Part shown: positions 5,100 to 9,698 of the stretch, in pieces | How the letters are laid out: each line of letters starts with the position of its first letter | Position numbering within the stretch: the stretch's first letter is position 1 | Origin: Nitrospiraceae bacterium | GTDB lineage: Bacteria; Nitrospirota; Thermodesulfovibrionia; Thermodesulfovibrionales; UBA9159 | Assembly: GCA_003453735.1 (NCBI GenBank) | Contig: DMNE01000331.1 | Coordinates: forward strand, 1-9,698 | Length of the DNA: 9,698 nucleotides | Direction: 5' to 3' | Translations under genes and position numbers: made by a program | The notes under the pieces: generated by a model | Database searches by the model: none | Told to the model about the DNA's origin: nothing | The model's input: only the letters and a program-made list of their open reading frames with translations

Positions 5100-6103
5100 T
5101 AGGTTTTCTTCATGTTCCAGGCGACGAGCCTGAAGAGATCCCTGACATTCGAAAAGGCATTCCTCGTTGCTGTAGCTTCATAGCCGCTGTGAACCATGCA
5201 GTTCGTGCACCGAGGGTCCTTTCCCGCCTCGTATCTGTCCCACGGCGTCTTTTCCATCATCTCCTCAAAGGATGAGTAGTAGGCATCGGTTATCAGGTAA
5301 CAGGGCGACTTCCATCCGAGAGGATTGCGCGTCGGGTTTCCCCATGGCGTGCAATGCATCTTCCTCTTCCCAAGCAAGAAATCCAGATAGATGGGTGAGC
5401 TCATCAACGGAAACCTGTTTAAGAAACCGTCCATCTCTTTGAACTTTTTCTGTATTCCTTCCACGCTGAGAAAGATATTATCGTCCACACTCTCATAGCT
5501 GAAGGCAGGAGAAATGAGGATTCCGTCAACATTGCTCTTCTTCAGAAGCTCAAAAAGTTTCTCCAACTCTCTGATGTCAGTGTTATTGTAAACGGAGGTG
5601 TTAGTGCTCACCCTGAAGCCACGCTCCTTAGCCTTCTTAAGAGCTCCGACGGCCGTTTTGAAGGTTCCCTTCTTGCCCACAATTCTATCGTGGGTCTCTT
5701 CCATCCCGTCTAGATGGAAGTTGAGGGTAAGCCTCGGATGCGGTTTGCCTTCGTCAATGAAAGATTCTGCAAGAAGACCGTTTGTGCAAAGGTATACGTG
5801 CCTTTTCATGAGGAGCAGATCTGAGAGAAGAGGTTTTAACTCCTGATAGAGGAGTGGCTCGCCTCCGGTAATCGTTACAACAGGCGCATCGGTTTCGAGC
5901 ACGGCTTCGATACACTGATCGAAGGAGAGATCGGCGGACTGTTCTTTGGCATGGAGTCTTATCCTGTCACAGCCGGCACAATTAAGGTTACATCGGTGCG
6001 TAAGCTCCAGCATCAATACCAGAGGGGATCTCTTCTGCCCCTTTAGTAAGTTCTTCAAAAGAAACGACGTTATGGATGAATAGAGACTTATGGGGAAGCG
6101 CAT
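5099..6103 (-). CDS. hpnH: HpnH, radical SAM adenosylhopane synthase
   Basis: A 334-residue radical SAM enzyme. In the known pathway HpnH joins the 5'-deoxyadenosyl radical of SAM to diploptene, giving adenosylhopane, the first side-chain step of bacteriohopanepolyols. The cluster motif is C38-N-L-N-C42-A-G-C45 (CX3CX2C), with TGGEP (79-83) for SAM binding. The family-specific C-terminal blocks are very clear: HCTPWGNPTRNPLGW (250-264) with SPCYL (266-270), and RCTNCMVHSGYEATATRNAF (298-317). Length is typical. The start ATG 6103 has AAGG only two bases away; GGAGG is farther upstream. A second ATG nine bases upstream in another frame opens a 7-codon ORF overlapping the start. A 275-base gap with an inverted repeat separates it from hpnA, so it may have its own promoter or processing site. 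The downstream cruF-like gene overlaps its stop. Confidence 0.96.
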   Translation of the reverse strand: MRFPISLYSSITSFLLKNLLKGQKRSPLVLMLELTHRCNLNCAGCDRIRLHAKEQSADLSFDQCIEAVLETDAPVVTITGGEPLLYQELKPLLSDLLLMKRHVYLCTNGLLAESFIDEGKPHPRLTLNFHLDGMEETHDRIVGKKGTFKTAVGALKKAKERGFRVSTNTSVYNNTDIRELEKLFELLKKSNVDGILISPAFSYESVDDNIFLSVEGIQKKFKEMDGFLNRFPLMSSPIYLDFLLGKRKMHCTPWGNPTRNPLGWKSPCYLITDAYYSSFEEMMEKTPWDRYEAGKDPRCTNCMVHSGYEATATRNAFSNVRDLFRLVAWNMKKT

Positions 6104-6247
6104 GCCTTCATGTCCTTATAATCCTCCACCTATTGAGGTCTTCTGTTTTTCTCTCCCGAATAATTTTAACTAAGAGCCTCTTTGAATTCGCTTACTGTGC
6201 GATCACTTCTCGTCTAGAGAATCAGGATAATGGCAACTAAATCGAGA

Positions 6248-6313
6248 AAACTGGTCAGATTCTCTCAGATCTTTTGCTCACTGTTCTCGATGCTTCGACA
6301 ATCTGGCCAGTTT
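6248..6313. repeat. inverted repeat between hpnA and hpnH
   Basis: AAACTGGTCAGATT (6248-6261) and AATCTGGCCAGTTT (6300-6313) are inverted copies matching at 13 of 14 bases, separated by 38 bases. A further small hairpin TTCTC-GTCTA-GAGAA lies at 6207-6221. No T-run follows on the minus strand, so it does not look like a terminator. It may be a REP-like element, an mRNA processing or stability structure within the operon, or a regulator site. The rest of the 6104-6378 gap shows no gene. Confidence 0.65.
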
Positions 6314-6378
6314 CCCGGCGGTCAGTCAGTTCTGTCGGTTTCTCTGTCTCAATCTCAAGCATGCGCACCACCGAGCGA

Positions 6379-7371
6379 TCAGTTTCTTACGTATCCGGTT
6401 TTTTTAAACCAGTCTACTGCCTTTTTGGCTGCATCTTCAATCGGATTCTGGGGCATCTTCAATTCCTTCGCTGCCTTCGAACAATCAAAATACATATACT
6501 TTCGGGCCATCTTCACTCCCGTTAGGGGGATCCGCGGATGCCTTCCCGTCACCCATGTTGAAAAAGCCTCATCGATGTAAGCCGCACATAAAACCGGTAG
6601 ATAGGGAAGCCTCACTTTGGGAGGTTTCCGCCCTGTTAAGGTGGCGAGGCACTCAAAGAACTCCCTGAGGGTAATATTCTTATTCCCCAAGATGTACCTC
6701 TGGCCGATCCTTCCATGCAGAGATGCAAGCCAGTGTCCGGTGGCAACATCGTCGACACTAACAAAGTTGAGCCCTGTGTCAAGGTATGCCGGTATCCTGC
6801 CGTTAAGGAAATCGACAATTATCTTTCCCGTTGGTGTGGGCTTTCGATCCATTGGGCCGATAGGGGTGGAAGGACTCACGATAACAGCAGGCAGTCCCTT
6901 TTCAATAAAATCGTTCACTTCTCTCTCAGCAAGAAATTTGGATCTCTTATAATGGCCGATCAGTTCGCTGCCCTTGACCGAACTCTCCTCATCCGACAGC
7001 TTTCCGTTTGAACTCGCAGCAAGCGTCCCCACAGTACCGGTATACACAACTTTTTCTACGCCTCTTTCCAGGGCAGCCTTCATGACATTTTTTGTCCCCT
7101 GCACATTGATCTCGTACATAGTCTTCGGGTCAGGGACCCAGAGTCGGTAGTCGGCTGCGAGATGGTACAGGTACTGGCACCCTTTGAGCGCTTCAACGAC
7201 GGAGCGAAAATCCCTCACGTCTCCTTTGACAACTTCTATGCCAAGCGCCCAGAGCGCAGATGAATCCTTTTCTTCCCTCACCAGAGCAATGACCTGATGA
7301 TCTCGTTCACGTAAGAGTTTAGCCACATGAAATCCGATAAAACCTGTTGCACCCGTCACAAGTGCTTTCAT
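6379..7371 (-). CDS. hpnA: HpnA, hopanoid-associated sugar epimerase (extended SDR)
   Basis: A 330-residue member of the extended short-chain dehydrogenase/reductase family that accompanies hopanoid clusters. The N-terminal NAD(P)-binding loop is G7-ATGFI-G13 after a typical first strand (MKALVT). The catalytic pair is Y141-KRS-K145, with the upstream Thr/Ser segment YTGTVGTLAAS (110-120). VPDPKTMYEINVQGTKNVMK (79-98) is characteristic of HpnA rather than of UDP-glucose epimerases. The C-terminal half (LPYLPVLCAAYIDEAFS) forms the substrate domain. Its name comes from gene association; the exact substrate is not established, though a role on the sugar or ribose-derived side chain is usually supposed. 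The start is three bases after the shc stop, with AAGGAAT and AAGG ahead of ATG inside the shc end, so the two are co-transcribed and coupled. Confidence 0.93.
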   Translation of the reverse strand: MKALVTGATGFIGFHVAKLLRERDHQVIALVREEKDSSALWALGIEVVKGDVRDFRSVVEALKGCQYLYHLAADYRLWVPDPKTMYEINVQGTKNVMKAALERGVEKVVYTGTVGTLAASSNGKLSDEESSVKGSELIGHYKRSKFLAEREVNDFIEKGLPAVIVSPSTPIGPMDRKPTPTGKIIVDFLNGRIPAYLDTGLNFVSVDDVATGHWLASLHGRIGQRYILGNKNITLREFFECLATLTGRKPPKVRLPYLPVLCAAYIDEAFSTWVTGRHPRIPLTGVKMARKYMYFDCSKAAKELKMPQNPIEDAAKKAVDWFKKTGYVRN

Positions 7372-7374
7372 GCC

Positions 7375-9414
7375 TTATTCCTTTCCCGCAGTTTTGGAAA
7401 AGAATTTCCCGAGGGCCATTAAGGGAAAGCAATTTCTATAATTATGGTAGTTTATCAAGAAAAACTTCGGGAACCCGGTGCCGGTAAAATCTTTCTCATC
7501 CCAGGTACCATCCGCTCGCTGGCTTTTCAGCAAATAATCGACACCATTGATTACCTCTTCAGAGGCACACTCCCCGACAGCTATTAAAGCCAGCAACGAC
7601 CATGCCGACTGTGAAGGTGTGCTTCTTCCCAAGCATTTTAGTGACGGATCTTCGTACGATTCACAGCATTCTCCCCATCCGCCATCGGAATTCTGAATGT
7701 TCTTTAACCACCTGACCGCCTTCCTTATATAAGGCCGGGACATATCTTCTCCGATCGAAGCCAGGCCAAGAAGTACCGAACTCGTCCCATAAATGTAATT
7801 TATACCCCATCTTCCCCACCAAGACCCGTCAGCTTCCTGGGTCCTCTTGAGAAACTTGATCGCTTTTTTGACCGGGCTAGCCGACACGGTATAACCGACC
7901 AAGCCAAGGAGTTCAAGAACCCTCCCTGTGAGGTCTGCCGTGCTTGGGTCAATCATTGCCTCCAGGTCTCCGAAGGGGAGCTGGTTCATTATCTTCATAT
8001 TGTTGTCTACGTCAAAGGCTCCCCATCCGCCATCCTTACCCTGCATCCCGAGAATCCATTGAAGTCCACTATTAAGATCCTCTGGGCGAATAAACCCTTT
8101 GTCTGCATACCTGTAAAGTAACATCAAAACTACAGTCGTATCATCCACATCCGGATACCAGTTATTTTCAAACTCAAACGCCCATCCACCCGGCTTAAGC
8201 CCCGGTTTCTTGATTTTCCAATCACCCTCCTCGAAAAAAATCTGTTTGCTGGCCAACCAACCGCCCGCGTTTATAAGAGAAAAATGATCTCTATCCATCC
8301 CGGAATAAAGCAGTGCCAAGGATGTCAAGGCTGTGTCCCAGACAGGAGAGATACACGACTGCAGAACAATCTCATCCCCTTTTTCGATGGTGAACCTTTC
8401 AAGGGCCTCCAGCCCCTTTTTTATCGGCTCGGACGAAGGCTCTTTGCCCAACGCAGCAAGGGCAAGGATTGAGTTAACCATTGCGGGCTGTATTCCTCCC
8501 CAGTCACCGCTTGGCTCTTGATGCTCCAGTATCCATTTTTCCGTAACCTCCAAGGCCTTCTCCCTCAGCGGCCTTACAGGAGCAACTTCCATGGCCTTGA
8601 TCAGTCTGTCTAGGACAATGAATAGGCGTTTCCACGAAAGTGGAGATAGTTTTGTGGGTGTCAGAGGTGGCACTTTATGGGGCTCTTTATATAACTCAGT
8701 GATCCTCAGCCTCTCCGGCAACGACCTGACGGGTTTGACGTCAAGGAGTATCGAAAGCGGCACGATCGTTGCCCTCGCCCAGCTTGAAATACTGTATATG
8801 TTAAGAGGAAACCAGGGAGGAAAAAGGTTGAACTCGATAGGTATCGAGGGAAGTGCCTTCCATTCAAATTCTCCGAAAAGGGCAAGGTATATCTTGGTAA
8901 AAACTCTTGCGGCTTCCATCCCCCCTTTTTCTAGAATAAACTGTCTGGCCTTTCGTAAGGGCCAGTCATTCGGGTCATACCCCACAAGTTTAAGAGCAAA
9001 ATATGCTTCAACCGTGGTACTGAGATCTCCTTTACCCCCCCAATGCAATGCCCACGTTCCATCATCCCGCTGGTTTTTCATGATATGTGCGGCAAGCTTT
9101 TTGTCCCTTTCAGCCTCCTTTATCCCTAAGTAATGAAGCAGCATTATGTATTCAGCGGTGATCGTTACATTGGATTCGAGCTCATACCACCAGTAGCCAT
9201 CATGATGCTGCTGACCCAGATAATATGCCTGCGTTTTACGTATTGCCTTCGACATCCGGTCGATCAACGTTGCCCCCCCCGGATTCGATACGACCTTGCC
9301 TCTCGGTTCACTCGGTAAAACCGCAGATTCACCGTTGGGATGCAGCCTCAAAAGTATGTTATGCCCGTTTCGCAAAAGCATGTTCATCATTGTAAAAAAT
9401 ATCAAGCCTTTCAT
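7375..9414 (-). CDS. shc: squalene-hopene cyclase
   Basis: A 679-residue class II terpene cyclase that folds squalene into hopene and hopanol at the inner membrane, the committing step of hopanoid synthesis. The catalytic acid motif is D422-V-D-D425-T-T, the SHC form (DXDD) rather than the oxidosqualene form. The QW repeats are visible at about residues 70-76, 115-121, 299-305, 458-464, 526-532, 574-580 and 632-638. GWAFEFENNWYPDVDDTT and GRSTPSQSAW are also conserved. The conserved region starts near residue 50 (LIDRMSKAIRKTQ), so residues 1-50 are an extension. The start is uncertain: ATG 9414 has only a weak AAGAG site, and in-frame Met codons at residues 9, 10, 12 and 54 are alternatives. 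A run of eight G (plus-strand C 9273-9280) encodes Pro-Gly-Gly in this extension. It is 74 bases downstream of the EamA-type gene and 3 bases upstream of hpnA. Confidence 0.97.
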   Translation of the reverse strand: MKGLIFFTMMNMLLRNGHNILLRLHPNGESAVLPSEPRGKVVSNPGGATLIDRMSKAIRKTQAYYLGQQHHDGYWWYELESNVTITAEYIMLLHYLGIKEAERDKKLAAHIMKNQRDDGTWALHWGGKGDLSTTVEAYFALKLVGYDPNDWPLRKARQFILEKGGMEAARVFTKIYLALFGEFEWKALPSIPIEFNLFPPWFPLNIYSISSWARATIVPLSILLDVKPVRSLPERLRITELYKEPHKVPPLTPTKLSPLSWKRLFIVLDRLIKAMEVAPVRPLREKALEVTEKWILEHQEPSGDWGGIQPAMVNSILALAALGKEPSSEPIKKGLEALERFTIEKGDEIVLQSCISPVWDTALTSLALLYSGMDRDHFSLINAGGWLASKQIFFEEGDWKIKKPGLKPGGWAFEFENNWYPDVDDTTVVLMLLYRYADKGFIRPEDLNSGLQWILGMQGKDGGWGAFDVDNNMKIMNQLPFGDLEAMIDPSTADLTGRVLELLGLVGYTVSASPVKKAIKFLKRTQEADGSWWGRWGINYIYGTSSVLLGLASIGEDMSRPYIRKAVRWLKNIQNSDGGWGECCESYEDPSLKCLGRSTPSQSAWSLLALIAVGECASEEVINGVDYLLKSQRADGTWDEKDFTGTGFPKFFLINYHNYRNCFPLMALGKFFSKTAGKE

Positions 9415-9488
9415 CTCTTGTCAAGGCAGCGGTGGCCCCGCACTGAATGCTGAGACAGAGCAGGCGGTGCCTTCCACATAGAAACATT

Positions 9489-9698
9489 TTATCTTTCCCC
9501 GTTACTTTGGCTGAGAGAGTCGTGTTCGCTGACCTGTTGCTCGCCCTGGCAAGCGTGCCCTGTTCGCTGTTCGCTGTCAAGCGCCACTAGGGTAATACCA
9601 ATCATGATAACTATGGTGCCGATCCAGCGAAACCACGAAACATCTTCATTCAGCATAAACTTGGCCAGCAGCGCAGCAAAAAGGTATGACATCGCGGT
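9489..9698 (-). CDS. EamA/DMT-family transporter, C-terminal end only
   Basis: The frame is open to the right edge (upstream codons GCG, ACC), so only about 69 residues are present. The visible part, AMSYLFAALLAKFMLNEDVS followed by WFRWIGTIVIMIGITLVALD, is the final two-helix hairpin of the drug/metabolite transporter (EamA) fold: small residues in the penultimate helix, an L-N-E-D-x-S loop (usually G-E), R-W-I-G, then the last helix. Such inner-membrane transporters can export metabolites or flip lipid-linked sugars; related genes occur near hopanoid clusters, so a role in moving a hopanoid or its precursor is possible but inferred. After the last helix there is an unusual polar tail of about 28 residues (SEQRTGHACQGEQQVSEHDS...), encoded by repeat-like DNA. 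It is the first gene of the operon visible here; the promoter is beyond the edge. Confidence 0.8.
   Translation of the reverse strand, partial: TAMSYLFAALLAKFMLNEDVSWFRWIGTIVIMIGITLVALDSEQRTGHACQGEQQVSEHDSLSQSNGER
9523..9577. repeat. TGTTCGC heptamer microrepeat in the EamA tail
   Basis: TGTTCGC occurs three times: 9523-9529 and, in tandem, 9561-9567 and 9568-9574, with related TGTTGCTCGC between. It encodes the odd Ser-Glu-Gln/Glu-His pieces of the transporter tail. Similar heptamers (ttcgctg/ttcgcta types) occur as tandem repeats between genes in some deltaproteobacterial genomes, from memory. Confidence 0.6.

Noticed and set aside
8591..9133. 180-codon plus-strand ORF opposite shc
   Set aside because: Antisense shadow of a gene with unmistakable cyclase motifs.

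Overview
The window looks like a piece of a bacterial chromosome, most likely from an anaerobic, deltaproteobacterial-type (Desulfobacterota) lineage. That placement is an inference from the hopanoid gene set, the Isf-like flavoprotein and the style of the small secreted protein; no marker gene fixes it. The window has two contrasting halves.

Left half (about 1-4000) is an accessory zone of short genes and gene remnants. On the minus strand at the left edge is the N-terminal part of an ERCC4-type nuclease, whose start and nuclease domain lie in different frames. A degenerate copy of the first codons of a flavoprotein gene follows (822-943). Next come a well-expressed-looking secreted Tyr/Trp/His/Gly-rich protein (968-1390), a strong terminator (1526-1560) with structured sequence before it, and the intact flavoprotein gene with an iron-sulfur-flavoprotein-like cysteine cluster (1803-2450). 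Convergent to it is a KefF/MdaB-type NAD(P)H oxidoreductase (2654-3238) with a clear sigma70-type promoter. That promoter sits inside the 3' end of a third frameshifted gene (3314-3516, DUF6933-like), and a fourth small gene (3600-3795) is also split by a frameshift. Three of these breaks fall in short G/C homopolymer runs.

A tRNA-Pro(CGG) gene with encoded CCA and its own promoter (4010-4164) marks the boundary.

Right half (4227-9698) is a minus-strand hopanoid cluster, transcribed from beyond the right edge in the order EamA-family transporter (C-terminal end only), squalene-hopene cyclase (shc), hopanoid-associated epimerase (hpnA), adenosylhopane synthase (hpnH), and a CruF/DUF422-type membrane protein. 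Shc cyclises squalene to hopene, HpnH adds the adenosyl side chain by radical SAM chemistry, HpnA is a sugar-nucleotide-epimerase-like partner, and the last gene is a carotenoid-hydratase-like membrane protein whose place in hopanoid metabolism is not explained. Squalene synthesis genes (hpnC/D/E) and hpnG are not in the window. These operon genes are intact even across longer homopolymers (8 C at 9273-9280, 7 C at 4601-4607), which argues that the broken small genes on the left are real decay rather than poor sequence.
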